DNA of 53,612 nucleotides from Actinomycetes bacterium (GCA_036000965.1 DASYUT010000152.1:1-53612); one strand, 5' to 3'. Shown: positions 11,579 to 20,179, numbered from the stretch's first letter. The notes: generated from the letters alone by a model not told the origin. Numbers and translations are program-made.

Positions 11579-11614
11579 GAACTGCTTCATCTCGACGGGA
11601 AGGGGTTTTCGCGT

Positions 11615-12094
11615 ATGTTCAAGGTCGGGGACAGCGTCATCTATCCGCAGCACGGGGCTGCAACGATTGAGGGGTTGCAGGACCGGGAGGTAGGTGGCGA
11701 GACCCGAGAGTATCTTGTGCTCAAGCTGACGTACGGCGACCTCACCCTGATGGTGCCCCGCGACAACTGCCAGGAAGTCGGGATCCGCGAGGTCTGCAGC
11801 TCCGAGGATGTCGAGGGCGTGTTCGACATCCTGCGCACCGGCGAGCCCTCGACCCAGGGCAACTGGAGCCGCCGGTTCAAGGGCAACATCGAGCGGCTGC
11901 AGTCGGGCGACATCTTCCAGGTCGCCGAGGTGGTCCGCGACCTCACCGTCCGGGATCGCGACAAAGGTCTGTCCGCGGGTGAGAAGCGCATGCTGCAGCG
12001 CTCCCGCCAGATCCTCGTGTCCGAGCTCGTGCTCGCCTGCAACTGTGGCGACGACAAGGCCATCAAGATGGTCGACGAGGCGCTGGAGTCCTAG
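11615..12094 (+). CDS. carD: CarD-family RNA polymerase-binding transcription regulator
   Basis: Essential actinobacterial factor that binds the RNA polymerase beta subunit and stabilises open complexes at rRNA and other promoters. The N-terminal RID/Tudor-like domain starts MFKVGDSVIYPQHGAA, and the helical DNA-binding C-terminus follows (WSRRFKGNIERLQSGD, SELVLACNCGDDKA). The ATG at 11615 was chosen over an upstream in-frame TTG because the conserved MFKVGD start and a GGGAAGGGG box fit. Length is 159 residues. It precedes ispD, the normal actinobacterial order, but a large hairpin separates them. Confidence 0.96.
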   Translation: MFKVGDSVIYPQHGAATIEGLQDREVGGETREYLVLKLTYGDLTLMVPRDNCQEVGIREVCSSEDVEGVFDILRTGEPSTQGNWSRRFKGNIERLQSGDIFQVAEVVRDLTVRDRDKGLSAGEKRMLQRSRQILVSELVLACNCGDDKAIKMVDEALES

Positions 12095-12115
12095 CGCGTC
12101 GGCTGGCACGTCCTT

Positions 12116-12143
12116 CGAGGGGCCGCACCGGTGCGGCCCCTCG
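12116..12143 (+). terminator. Perfect 28-base palindrome between carD and ispD
   Basis: The stretch is fully self-complementary with arms of 14 bases, beginning 21 bases after the carD stop and ending 27 bases before the ispD start. It probably terminates or attenuates carD transcription. A bound repressor cannot be excluded, since perfect dyads also serve as operators. Confidence 0.7.
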
Positions 12144-12170
12144 ACCGTTGTGCACAGGAGGGAGACGTTG

Positions 12171-12905
12171 GTGACAGGTCCGGTCGAGGTGGCGGCGGTC
12201 GTCGCGGACCAGCCGGGCGTCGGCCGGCGCCCGGGCGCCGAGGCGCTCGTCCCGCTGGACGGCCGCCCGTTGCTCGCCCACGCCCTGGCCTGCCTGGAGG
12301 CGAGCCGCAGCGTCACCACGGTCGTGGTCGTGGCCGACCCCGACGCCGAGGAGGCGACCGCCAAGGTGGTCGCCGGCGAGGGCTTCGCCAAGGTGACCGC
12401 GGTGGTCCCTGGCGGTCCGACACGCCAGGCGAGCGTCGCCCTCGGGCTGGCCGCGCTGCCACCTGGCCCCGAGTTCGTGGCCGTGCACGACGCGGCCCGC
12501 CCGCTCGCCGGCCCCGGCCTGGTCGACGAGCTGCTCGAGCTGCTCCGGGTGGCCGGCCCGTCCGGGCCGGCCGGTGTCGTGCCCGGTGTGCCGGTGACCG
12601 ACACCGTGCGCCGGGTGGGGAAGGATGGTCGCTCGCTTGGCGTGGTGGACCGCGAGCAGCTTCGCGTGCTCCAGACGCCCCAGCTCTTCGTCCGCGCGGT
12701 CCTCGAGGAGGCCCACCGGCGAGCCGCCCGCGACGGGGTCGAGGCGACCGACGAGGCCGCCCTGGTGGAGTGGGCCGGCCACCGGGTCCGGGTGGTACCC
12801 GGAACGGTCGAGAACCTGAAGGTCACCACGGCCCTCGAGCTGGCTGTGGCCGAGGCGATCGTGGGCCGCCGGGCCGCCAGGCTCGCCCCGCGTCACACGA
12901 GATGA
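12171..12905 (+). CDS. ispD: IspD-type cytidylyltransferase with altered CTP loop
   Basis: Predicted 2-C-methyl-D-erythritol 4-phosphate cytidylyltransferase of the MEP isoprenoid pathway. The C-terminal signatures are intact: VHDAARP, VVDREQL, TPQLF and ENLKVTTALELAVAE, which hold the Asp, Arg and Lys equivalent to E. coli D106, R157 and K213. The N-terminal nucleotide loop is divergent: the usual AAGxGxR followed by PKALVPL reads VADQPGVGRRPGAEALVPL, so the lysine equivalent to K27 appears to be Glu24. The GTG at 12171 follows AGGAGGGA with 7-base spacing; length is 244 residues. It overlaps ispF by four bases, the standard pairing. Confidence 0.88.
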   Translation: MTGPVEVAAVVADQPGVGRRPGAEALVPLDGRPLLAHALACLEASRSVTTVVVVADPDAEEATAKVVAGEGFAKVTAVVPGGPTRQASVALGLAALPPGPEFVAVHDAARPLAGPGLVDELLELLRVAGPSGPAGVVPGVPVTDTVRRVGKDGRSLGVVDREQLRVLQTPQLFVRAVLEEAHRRAARDGVEATDEAALVEWAGHRVRVVPGTVENLKVTTALELAVAEAIVGRRAARLAPRHTR

Positions 12906-13426
12906 GCCCGGAGCCAGGAGTCCGCGCGCCGGTGGCCGCGCCGTTCCGGGTCGGCCAGGGCGTCGACGTGCACCCGCTCGTCAGCGGGCGGCCGCTGGTC
13001 CTCGGCGGGGTCGCCGTCCCGTTCGACCGCGGCCTGGACGGCCACTCCGACGCCGACGTGGTCGCCCACGCCGTCTGCGACGCGGTGCTGAGCGCGGCCG
13101 GGCTGGGCGACCTCGGCCACCACTTCCCGGCCGGCGACCCCGGCTGGACCGGCGCCGACAGCCTGGTCTTCTGCCGCCGGGTGGCCGGGCTGGCCCGGGA
13201 GGCCGGCTGGGTGATCGGGAACGTGGCCGCCACCGTGCTGTGCGACCAGCCGCGGCTCGGGCCCTACCTCCCGGCGATGGTCGAGGCGCTGGCCGGCGCC
13301 CTCGGCGTGGACGACGGGCAGGTCCAGGTCACCCCGAAGTCGTCTGAGGGGCTGGGCTTCGCCGGCCGCGGCGAGGGCATCGCCGCCGTCGCGGTCTGCC
13401 TGCTGGTCGCGGCCGATCCGGGGTAA
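12902..13426 (+). CDS. ispF: 2-C-methyl-D-erythritol 2,4-cyclodiphosphate synthase
   Basis: MEP-pathway enzyme that cyclises the IspE product and releases CMP. Metal ligands are in GVDVHPL (Asp, His) and a later His in GHSDADVVAHAVCDA. The sequence then has GDLGHHFP and the C-terminal TPKSSEGLGFAGRGEGIAA, all typical. The extra N-terminal ~15 residues are Pro/Ala-rich. The ATG overlaps the ispD stop (ATGA), giving coupled translation. Length is 174 residues. Confidence 0.96.
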   Translation: MSPEPGVRAPVAAPFRVGQGVDVHPLVSGRPLVLGGVAVPFDRGLDGHSDADVVAHAVCDAVLSAAGLGDLGHHFPAGDPGWTGADSLVFCRRVAGLAREAGWVIGNVAATVLCDQPRLGPYLPAMVEALAGALGVDDGQVQVTPKSSEGLGFAGRGEGIAAVAVCLLVAADPG

Positions 13427-13568
13427 GGTCCGCCCGGCTGACCGGTCACGGGCCTGCCGCGCAATACCCGCTTCGGGACGGGGTTAGCATAGGAGGGGCG
13501 TGGCAACGCGTTCGCCATGCGAATAAGTTCCCTTGACGACATCCCGAGCCGAATCCTGGAGCCGAATC

Positions 13569-14975
13569 GTGGCCCTGCACCTGACCAACACGCTGATCCG
13601 CCGCAAGGAGCTGTTCGTCCCCAGGGACGAGGGCAAGGTCGGCATCTACCTGTGCGGGATCACGGTCTGGAACGAGCCCCACATCGGCAACCTCCGCAAC
13701 GTGGTGGTCTTCGACGTGCTCCGCAGGCACCTCACCGCCTCCGGCTACGACGTGCTGTTCGTGCGCAACTACACCGACGTCGACGACCGGATCATCGAGG
13801 CGTCCGGCCACGACCCCCTGCGCGCGTTCGTCGTCGCCGAGCACTGGGCCCGCGTGTACGACGAGGTGAACGCCGCGCTCGGCATCATCCCGCCCGACGT
13901 CGCGCCCCGCGCCACCGGGCACATCCCCGAGATGCTGGAGCTCGTGGCCAAGCTCGTCGACGTCGGCCTCGCCTACCAGGCCGGCGACGACGTCTACTTC
14001 TCGGTGGGGAAGTACCCCGACTACGGCAAGCTCTCGGGCCGCGACCCGTCCGAGCTCCTGGCCGGCGCGCGGGTCGACGTCAACCTCGACAAGCGCGACC
14101 CGCTCGACTTCGTGCTCTGGAAGGGCGCCAAGCCGGGCGAGCCGAAGTGGAACTCGCCCTGGGGCCCGGGCCGGCCCGGCTGGCACCTCGAGTGCTCGGC
14201 GATGGCGGCCAAGTACCTCGGCCGCGGCTTCGACATCCACGGCGGGGGGGAGGACCTGATCTTCCCCCACCACGAGAACGAGATCGCACAGTCCGAGGGC
14301 GCCACCGGTGAGCCGTTCGCCCGCTACTGGCTCCACAACGCCTTCCTGCAGCTCCACGGCCAGGCGATGCACAAGTCGACCGGCAACGTGATCTCGCCCC
14401 GGCACCTCTTGCAGCGCTACCGCGGGGTCGTGCTCCGCTACGCGCTGATGAGCGCCCACTACCGCAGCCCGCTGGAGTTCTCCACCGAGGTGCTCGACGA
14501 AGCCGCGGCCGCCTACGAGCGGCTGGCCACCTTCGCCACCAACGCCGCCCGCGCGCTGCCCGAGCGGGTCGGCGTGGGCGGCACCGAGGAGGGCGGCTGG
14601 CGCGAGCGGTTCGTCGCCGCCCTCGACGACGACCTCAACATCCCGGCCGCCCTGGCCGTGTTGTTCGACCTCGTGGGCGCGGCCAACCCGCTCATCGCCC
14701 GGGCCGAGCGCGGCGTGCCCGAGGCCGTCGCCGAGCTGCACTCCCGGCTGGTCACGTTCAGCGACCTGGCCGCCCGGCTCGGCTTCACCCCGCTGCTCGA
14801 CCTGCCCGAGCCGACCAAGTTCCCGGCCGTGCTCAAGCTCGTGCTCGAGCTGCGCGAGCGGGCCAGGGCCGCCCGCGACTTCGCAGCCGCCGACCTCGTC
14901 CGCGACCGGCTTGCCGCGGTCGGCATCCGGGTCGAGGACCGGGCCGGAGGCCCCCGGTGGCACCTCGCCCCCTAG
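13569..14975 (+). CDS. cysS: Cysteinyl-tRNA synthetase
   Basis: Class I synthetase that charges tRNA-Cys. Signatures are [17 protein letters not shown] (zinc Cys plus HIGH-type motif), [23 protein letters not shown] (zinc ligands) and a KMSKS-type AMHKSTGN. The GTG at 13569 is preceded by GGAG at 7-base spacing and gives the usual VALHLTNT start; length is 468 residues. The downstream rlmB starts inside its last 19 bases. The 142-base leader contains a TAGCAT -10-like box near 13485 but no clear T-box. Confidence 0.95.
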   Translation: MALHLTNTLIRRKELFVPRDEGKVGIYLCGITVWNEPHIGNLRNVVVFDVLRRHLTASGYDVLFVRNYTDVDDRIIEASGHDPLRAFVVAEHWARVYDEVNAALGIIPPDVAPRATGHIPEMLELVAKLVDVGLAYQAGDDVYFSVGKYPDYGKLSGRDPSELLAGARVDVNLDKRDPLDFVLWKGAKPGEPKWNSPWGPGRPGWHLECSAMAAKYLGRGFDIHGGGEDLIFPHHENEIAQSEGATGEPFARYWLHNAFLQLHGQAMHKSTGNVISPRHLLQRYRGVVLRYALMSAHYRSPLEFSTEVLDEAAAAYERLATFATNAARALPERVGVGGTEEGGWRERFVAALDDDLNIPAALAVLFDLVGAANPLIARAERGVPEAVAELHSRLVTFSDLAARLGFTPLLDLPEPTKFPAVLKLVLELRERARAARDFAAADLVRDRLAAVGIRVEDRAGGPRWHLAP

Positions 14976-16249
14976 GCGGGCCCCGCCCAGGGTCGTCCGG
15001 GTCGGGGAAGCCGCCCCGGGACCGCCGCCAGCGTCCGCAGCGCCCGCCAGCAGCCGGTCGCCCGGCCAGGCGGGACGGGGCCGGGACCGGACCCTCAGCC
15101 GGTCGGGACGGGGCCGGGACCGGTTCCCCGGCCGGTCGGGACGGGGGCGGGATCGGACCCCTGGCCGGTCGGGACGGAGGCGGGACCGGATCCTCATCCG
15201 GGCGACCGGGCGCTGCCGGGACCAGAGCCGGCAAGCCGGCGGATCCCGGAGCCCACGGGGACCGCGACCGGCGGACCGCGGACGGCCGGGGTGGGGAGGC
15301 CGCGCACGGCCGGGGTGGGGAGGCCGCGGTCCAGCGACCCCGGGCTCCGGCCGAGAAGCGGCGGGCCACCAGGCCGGGATCCGGGCTCGGCTCCGCATCC
15401 GCCGCGCGCACCGCCAAGCAGGCCCGCCGCCGTGACCAGCTCGACGCGGCCCGGGCCGCCGTCCGCCCCGGTCCCGACCGGGAGCTGATCGAGGGCCGCC
15501 GCCCGGTGCTCGAGGCGCTGCGGGCGGGCCGGCCCGTCGACCGGGTCCTGGTCGCCTCCGGCGGGTCCACCGGCGCCACCCTGGCCGACCTGCTCGCGCT
15601 CGCCCGTGACCGCCGGGTCCGGGTCGAGACGGTGCCCCGCTCGGTGATCGACGCCGAGGCGCAGACCGGCGCCCACCAGGGGGTCCTGGCCGTGGTGGCT
15701 CCCATCGAGCCGATCAGTCTGGACGAGCTGCTCGCCGTCCCGCTCGGTACCGTTGAGCCGCCCTTCTTCCTCGCTCTCGACGGGGTCGAGGACCCCCGCA
15801 ACCTCGGGGCGCTGGCCCGCAGCGCCGACGCGGCCGGCTGCCACGGCATGATCGTTCCCAGGCACCGGAGCGCCCCGCTGTCGGCCGTGGCGGTGAAGTC
15901 GTCGGCCGGGGCGCTCGCCCATCTCCCGGTCGCCGAGGTCGCCAACCTGACCCGTGCCCTCGACCGGCTGCGCGAGTCCGGCGTCTGGTGCGTCGGCCTC
16001 GACAGCGAGGCCGACGCCGGCCTGTTCGACCTCGACCTGGCCACCGAGCCCGTCTGCGTGGTCGTCGGCAGCGAGGGTGCCGGCCTCCACCGCCTCGTCC
16101 GCGAAGCCTGCGACGTGGTCGTCCGCATCCCCATGACCGGCCACGTCGAGAGCCTGAACGCCTCTGTCGCCGGCGCCCTGGCGCTGTTCGAGGTCCGCCG
16201 CCGCCGCAGCGGCCCACCGGGCCCGCAGGCCGCCCCCCCGGGTCCCTGA
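14957..16249 (+). CDS. rlmB: 23S rRNA 2'-O-ribose methyltransferase RlmB, long disordered N-terminus
   Basis: SPOUT-fold methyltransferase expected to modify 23S rRNA G2251. The substrate-binding N-domain starts around residue 175 (LIEGRRPVLEALRAGRPVDRVL). The three SPOUT motifs are present: NLGALARSADAAG, VVGSEGAGL and IPMTGHVESLNASVAGA. The first ~170 of 430 residues are Arg/Gly/Pro-rich and built partly from a repeated GRDG(A/G)GTG unit. Such tails occur in actinobacterial RlmB, but this one is long. The GTG at 14957 overlaps cysS by 19 bases, indicating translational coupling. Confidence 0.93.
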   Translation: MAPRPLGGPRPGSSGSGKPPRDRRQRPQRPPAAGRPARRDGAGTGPSAGRDGAGTGSPAGRDGGGIGPLAGRDGGGTGSSSGRPGAAGTRAGKPADPGAHGDRDRRTADGRGGEAAHGRGGEAAVQRPRAPAEKRRATRPGSGLGSASAARTAKQARRRDQLDAARAAVRPGPDRELIEGRRPVLEALRAGRPVDRVLVASGGSTGATLADLLALARDRRVRVETVPRSVIDAEAQTGAHQGVLAVVAPIEPISLDELLAVPLGTVEPPFFLALDGVEDPRNLGALARSADAAGCHGMIVPRHRSAPLSAVAVKSSAGALAHLPVAEVANLTRALDRLRESGVWCVGLDSEADAGLFDLDLATEPVCVVVGSEGAGLHRLVREACDVVVRIPMTGHVESLNASVAGALALFEVRRRRSGPPGPQAAPPGP

Positions 16250-16299
16250 GCATTCCGCCTGGCCTGCCCTTGGCCCACCCGGTACGCTCTCCTCATCCC

Positions 16300-16372
16300 G
16301 CTGGCGTGGCGCAACCGGCAGCGCAGCTGTCTTGTAAACAGCAGGTTGGGGGTTCGAGTCCCCCCGCCAGCT
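16300..16372 (+). tRNA. tRNA-Thr(TGT)
   Basis: Acceptor arms GCTGGCG (16300-16306) and CGCCAGC (16365-16371) pair fully. The anticodon stem GCTGT/ACAGC encloses loop CTTGTAA with anticodon TGT. The T-arm is GGGGG-TTCGAGT-CCCCC, with discriminator T and no encoded CCA. It marks the edge between the housekeeping block and accessory DNA. Confidence 0.96.
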
Positions 16373-16500
16373 CTCATAGCTGCAGGTCACAGGCCCTTTC
16401 CTGCTTCCTCTGCGAGCCACGGCCTGAGCCGCCGAGGAGTCTCTGGCGATCTCCGAGTTGCGCTGCCAGGAAATCGCGGATGCGCAACGGTGGCGCGCGG

Positions 16501-16740
16501 CTACGCCGCTGGCGTGGTCAGCATGACCGCTGCCACCGTGGTCGGTGCCGGGACAGACTCGCCCTGCTCGCGGAGCCCCTCCAAATGGAAGGCGATGGCC
16601 TCGCGCATCTGGCGCTCGGTGTCCTCGATGGTGTCGCCGAGCGCAACGCAGCCAGGCAGGTCGGGCGCCCAGGCGCCGTAGCCGCCGTCATCGGCACGTT
16701 CGATGACGATCAGGTAACTGGGTGGCCTGGTGTCGGGCAT
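16501..16740 (-). CDS. hicB: HicB-like antitoxin
   Basis: 79 residues with the HicB fold: YLIVIERADDGGYGAWAPDLPGC, then a VALGDTIEDTERQMREAIAFH helix. It would bind and neutralise HicA and usually represses its own operon. It lacks the longer C-terminal HTH/RHH domain of some HicB proteins. Its start lies 31 bases inside the hicA 3' end, an unusually long overlap that suggests coupled expression. Confidence 0.85.
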   Translation of the reverse strand: MPDTRPPSYLIVIERADDGGYGAWAPDLPGCVALGDTIEDTERQMREAIAFHLEGLREQGESVPAPTTVAAVMLTTPAA

Positions 16741-16955
16741 GGCATGGCTCCGAATGGCTGACGTTGGTCTCCGAGGAGGCCGGCTTGTCTGAGGATGCTC
16801 CGCTGCAGCCCGACCGGCAAGTCCTTGGCGGGCTTGCCCGGGATCGTGACGAGCCCCGGTCTGGTGGGATGCTTGTACTGGCGGTGGCTACCACGCGTCC
16901 GGCTGAGCACCCAGCCGTCCTCCTCGATGAGTCTGATGACCTCCCGGACCTTCAC
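16710..16955 (-). CDS. hicA: HicA-like mRNA-interferase toxin
   Basis: 81 residues with the dsRBD-like HicA core: VKVREVIRLIEEDGW, the catalytic-His motif RTRGSHRQYKHP (His24), then GLVTIPGKPAKDLPVGLQRS and ILRQAGL. HicA toxins cleave mRNA. The GTG at 16955 follows AGGAG at 9-base spacing. The usual family ends near ILRQAGL, so the last ~20 residues are an extra tail that overlaps hicB. It lies just after a tRNA gene, consistent with acquired DNA. Confidence 0.83.
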   Translation of the reverse strand: MKVREVIRLIEEDGWVLSRTRGSHRQYKHPTRPGLVTIPGKPAKDLPVGLQRSILRQAGLLGDQRQPFGAMPCPTPGHPVT

Positions 16956-17147
16956 CCGACGCGACTCCTCGGCTGGTTCGTGTGCCCAGAACCTACCGAG
17001 CTGACGGGACCCGTGGGTCGTGCCATCCACAGCCGGAACGAAGGTCAGGATCTGCGCCGTCGCCAGCGGCCAGGACGCAGCGAAGGTGGCGAGCTGCGCG
17101 AGCCTTACAACTAGCCCTTGCTCGTCGTCCAGGCGCAGCGAAGGCGC

Positions 17148-17321
17148 GACCCAGGAGCGCAGCGACTCGGTGCCGACCCCGAGCTGGCGCGCCACCCGAG
17201 TGATCACCCCGAAGCGCTCGCCGGTCTGCTCGATCGCCTCCTGGACCATGCGGACGGCCCGCTCACGCAGCTCGGGCGGGTACCGCTTCTGGGATGGGTG
17301 GGTGTTCCGGTTGTCTGCCAT
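17148..17321 (-). pseudogene. IS3-type transposase OrfA remnant
   Basis: The 5' 58 codons encode an HTH_Tnp_1 domain: KRYPPELRERAVRMVQEA, then FGVITRVARQLGVGTESLRSWV. This is the start of IS3-family OrfA proteins. Similarity stops at SLRSWV; the frame then runs on through unrelated sequence to hicA. No OrfB, DDE motif or clear terminal inverted repeats were found. It is a decayed fragment that supports past insertion next to the tRNA. Confidence 0.75.
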
Positions 17322-17396
17322 GACTCCATCTTCCCTTCCAAGCGATGGAGCCTCCAGGAAAACCCAGGGTGAATCACTTGCTTGACTCCCGGGCGC

Positions 17397-18518
17397 CTAG
17401 ATGGGCTCCAGCAGGGGCCGGTAGTTGGACCGGAAGATCCGTCGCCCGAAGGCCCGCAGGGTGAGGTCGCGCAGGACCGGCGGGAGGTTGCGGGTCTGGT
17501 CGCGGCGGTGGGTCTGGGCGCGGACCCAGCCGGTGCGCCGGCCTCGCCGGGCCACGAACCCGGTCACCGCGTCGGTGACCGTGGCCGCGTCGCGCAGGCA
17601 GGCGGCCAGGACCAGGGCGTCCTCGAAGGCCAGGGAGGCACCCTGGGCCATGTTGGGCGACATGCCATGGGCGGCGTCGCCGACCAGCACCACCACCCCG
17701 CGACCCCACCGCTCCTCGGCGACCTGCTCGATCGGCGCCACATGGATCCGGGCCGGGTCCTCCAGCTGGTCCAGCAACTGCGGGACCGGGGCGGCGAAGC
17801 CGGCGAACCGCTCGCGCAGCCTCCCGACCGGGTCGCCGTCCAGGCCACCGCTGAGGGCGGCGCTGTCAGTGGTGACGTCGGCGTAGCCGTAGGCCAGCCC
17901 GTTGCCGACCGGGACGGTCAGAAACGACGCCCCTTGGCCCAGCAGCACCGTCCAGGTGGTGACCTGGGGTGGGCAGGCGGCCAGGAACCGCCAGCTGTGC
18001 TGGCCGACCGGGATGGGCGGCCGCTGGTCGACGGCCAGCCGCCGGATGGCGGAGCGCAGCCCATCGGCGCCGACGACCAGGTCGTAGTCGTCGCTGCGGC
18101 CGTCGTCGAAGGTGACCTGGACCGGCCCGTCCAGGCGCTCCAGTGAGCGGACGGTCCGGCCCAGCTGTACCGGCACGTACTGCCGGAGGACCTGGTGCAG
18201 CTCGGCCCGGGGCAGCGCCAGGCAGGGGCCGACGTCCGCCCACAGCTGGTGCAGGTCGATGTCGGCGAGCAGGCGCCCGCGGTGGTCCAGCAGGCGCTGG
18301 CGGGGGATCCGGGCCGCCCTTGCGGCCACGGCGGCCTCCAGGTCCAGCGCCCGCAGGGCGCGCACACCGTTGGCGGGCAGGTACATGCCGGTCCCGGCGA
18401 TATCCCAGCCGGCCTCCCGTTCGATCAGCTCTGGGGCGAGCCCGGCCTGGCCCAGCGCCCTGGCCAACGCCAGGCCGGCAAGCCCTGCCCCCACAATCAG
18501 GATCCGGTAGTGCTTCAT
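17397..18518 (-). CDS. FAD-dependent monooxygenase, aromatic hydroxylase family
   Basis: Single-component group A flavoprotein (PHBH/salicylate hydroxylase-like fold). The N-terminal Rossmann motif is ILIVGAGLAGLALARALG, the DG motif is YDLVVGADGLRSAIR, and the GD motif is VLVGDAAHGMSPNMAQGAS. The ATG at 18518 follows AGGA at 7-base spacing; length is 373 residues. It lies downstream of another flavoprotein and a LuxR regulator on the same strand. It could hydroxylate an aromatic or a secondary metabolite; the substrate is not deducible. Confidence 0.85.
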   Translation of the reverse strand: MKHYRILIVGAGLAGLALARALGQAGLAPELIEREAGWDIAGTGMYLPANGVRALRALDLEAAVAARAARIPRQRLLDHRGRLLADIDLHQLWADVGPCLALPRAELHQVLRQYVPVQLGRTVRSLERLDGPVQVTFDDGRSDDYDLVVGADGLRSAIRRLAVDQRPPIPVGQHSWRFLAACPPQVTTWTVLLGQGASFLTVPVGNGLAYGYADVTTDSAALSGGLDGDPVGRLRERFAGFAAPVPQLLDQLEDPARIHVAPIEQVAEERWGRGVVVLVGDAAHGMSPNMAQGASLAFEDALVLAACLRDAATVTDAVTGFVARRGRRTGWVRAQTHRRDQTRNLPPVLRDLTLRAFGRRIFRSNYRPLLEPI

Positions 18519-18549
18519 TCGGCAGTCCTCCATCCTGGCTGGCCCACTC

Positions 18550-18669
18550 CTAACCGGCAGCGACTCCTACCGGCTGCGCGCGACCCGCTCGGCCAGGAAG
18601 GGAGCCGCCTAGGGTGCCGTTCTCGCCCGCCGGCGCGAGCTGGAATTGTCGGCCGTCCTGGATCGTCAT
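18550..18669 (-). CDS. Possible 39-residue small protein
   Basis: A small open frame (MTIQDGRQFQLAPAGENG..., ending QPVGVAAG) starts 10 bases after the stop of the upstream flavoprotein gene. A GAGG ribosome site overlaps that stop at about 8-base spacing. I recognise no family. It could be a coupled small gene between two flavoprotein genes or chance; the ribosome-site placement is the only positive evidence. Confidence 0.3.
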   Translation of the reverse strand: MTIQDGRQFQLAPAGENGTLGGSLPGRAGRAQPVGVAAG

Positions 18670-18679
18670 GGCTTCGTCC

Positions 18680-20071
18680 TCAGGCGCCTGGACCGATGGC
18701 GGGCATGCCCGCTTTGGTGGCGTCGATCGGTGGTGCAGGGCGCCGGCGCAGGTTGCCGAGCAGGACGCGTAGCGCGGTGGAGGGCCGGAACAGCCGCTTG
18801 GCCGGGTTCTGGAGAGCGGCGACTCGGAGGAACTGCTCAGCCACCGCGGGGTCGCGTTCGGCCGCGGTCAGCACCCGGTTGACGTAGGCGTTGATGACCC
18901 GGACCGGCAGCGGCCGTGGTCCCTGCACCTGGGGCAGAGCCAGGTCGGCGCCGACCGTCAGCTGCCAGGCGATGCTGACGGGCTTGGCGGCGGCCCGGAA
19001 GAACCGCCGGGCCAGATCACCCTCGCCGCGCACCAGCGAGTCCTGCAGTGCTGCCGCCTGCAGCGCGGCCACCGACATGCCCAGGGCGTACACCGGGTTC
19101 GAGCTGCAGAGCGCGTCGCCGAAGACGAGCAGCCCGGCCGGGAAGCGGCGCAGCCGCTCGTAGCGGCGGCGAAGGTTGGCCGGGAACCGGTAGGCGACGA
19201 TGTCGTCGAGCGGCTCAGCGTCGCGGATCGCGGCGAAGACGTCGGGTGGGGCGGCGGTCTCGACGAAGGCGAGGAAGGCTTCGGGGTCGGCCGGCGGGTG
19301 GTGTCCGTGGTACCCGATCAGCGTCAGGACCCACCGGTCCTCCTCCTCCGCGAACAGCACGAAGCCGGTGGGCCGGCCCGGCTCGGCACCGATGGCGACG
19401 AACTTCTGGCCGCGCAGGGCGCCGGGGCGCAGGCGCAGGTGTCGGCTGGCGTACTTCAGGTGGATCGTGAGCCGCTCTTGCGGCGGCTGGTCGTAGCCGA
19501 TCGTCGCCAGCCAGGCCGTCGCACGGCCGCTGCGCCCGGTCGCGTCGAGGACCAGATCGGCGCCGAGGGTCTCCTCGACGCCGCCGGCGCTGCGCAGGAT
19601 CCGCACCCCGGTGACGCGGTCTCGGGCCGCGGTGGTGACGAGCCCGACGACGTCGCACCGGTCGACGATCTCGACCGTGGGCAGCGCCCGGACCCGGGCG
19701 CGCACCTGACCTTCCAGGTAGGGCCGGCTGGCTTGGTAGGTAGTGGCCTCCGGGGGGTGGCCCTTGAGGCAGAGCGGATGGCCGCCCGGGGAGAAGCGCA
19801 ACTCCGCGAGGTCCCGTACCACCGGTGCGCCACCCGCGACGAGGTCGTCGAGCAGTCCCGGAAAGAGCTCGTCGAGGATCTGCGCCCCTCGGGCCCACAG
19901 CACATGGGCGTGCCGGCCCTGGGGTACACCCCGCCGATGCTCAGCCGTCTTCGGGAGCGGGTCGCGCTCGACGACGGTGACCCGCTCGTACGCGTCGGCC
20001 AGCACCCGGGCGGCGAGGAGCCCGGCCATGCTTGCCCCGAGGACCACCGCGTGGTCACCGATCTTCCGCAT
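18680..20071 (-). CDS. FAD-dependent oxidoreductase/halogenase-like flavoprotein
   Basis: 463 residues. The N-terminal dinucleotide-binding motif is AVVLGASMAGLLAARVLAD followed by VTVVERD, then GVPQGRHAHVLWARG, typical of a family near geranylgeranyl reductases and flavin halogenases. A later FAD motif is ADLVLDATGRSGRA and the C-terminal one is GLLVFGDALCSSNPVYALGMSVA. The ATG at 20071 has AGGAGG at 6-base spacing. It is probably co-transcribed with the downstream monooxygenase. The Cys in GDALCSSNP replaces the more usual Ala/His of GDAAH motifs. The substrate is unknown. Confidence 0.85.
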   Translation of the reverse strand: MRKIGDHAVVLGASMAGLLAARVLADAYERVTVVERDPLPKTAEHRRGVPQGRHAHVLWARGAQILDELFPGLLDDLVAGGAPVVRDLAELRFSPGGHPLCLKGHPPEATTYQASRPYLEGQVRARVRALPTVEIVDRCDVVGLVTTAARDRVTGVRILRSAGGVEETLGADLVLDATGRSGRATAWLATIGYDQPPQERLTIHLKYASRHLRLRPGALRGQKFVAIGAEPGRPTGFVLFAEEEDRWVLTLIGYHGHHPPADPEAFLAFVETAAPPDVFAAIRDAEPLDDIVAYRFPANLRRRYERLRRFPAGLLVFGDALCSSNPVYALGMSVAALQAAALQDSLVRGEGDLARRFFRAAAKPVSIAWQLTVGADLALPQVQGPRPLPVRVINAYVNRVLTAAERDPAVAEQFLRVAALQNPAKRLFRPSTALRVLLGNLRRRPAPPIDATKAGMPAIGPGA

Positions 20072-20134
20072 CTCGCACCTCCTGCGTTGTGACAGGTGCT
20101 TCGACGCTAGGAAGGCGAGGGGTCTGGCGCCTTC

Positions 20135-20179
20135 GGGAGAACCACCCAACCGGGGACGCCGAGGGCCTGGGTAGTTCTT
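20135..20179 (-). promoter_or_regulatory. Imperfect inverted repeat between LuxR gene and flavoprotein gene
   Basis: Arms at about 20135-20147 (GGGAGAACCACCC) and 20169-20179 (GGGTAGTTCTT) are nearly complementary with a ~21-base spacer. It lies 15 bases past the LuxR-gene stop and ~64 bases before the flavoprotein start, so it could be a terminator or an operator. Confidence 0.4.

Noticed and set aside
13427-13568. T-box riboswitch before cysS
   Set aside because: No T-box consensus or clear specifier and antiterminator stems seen.
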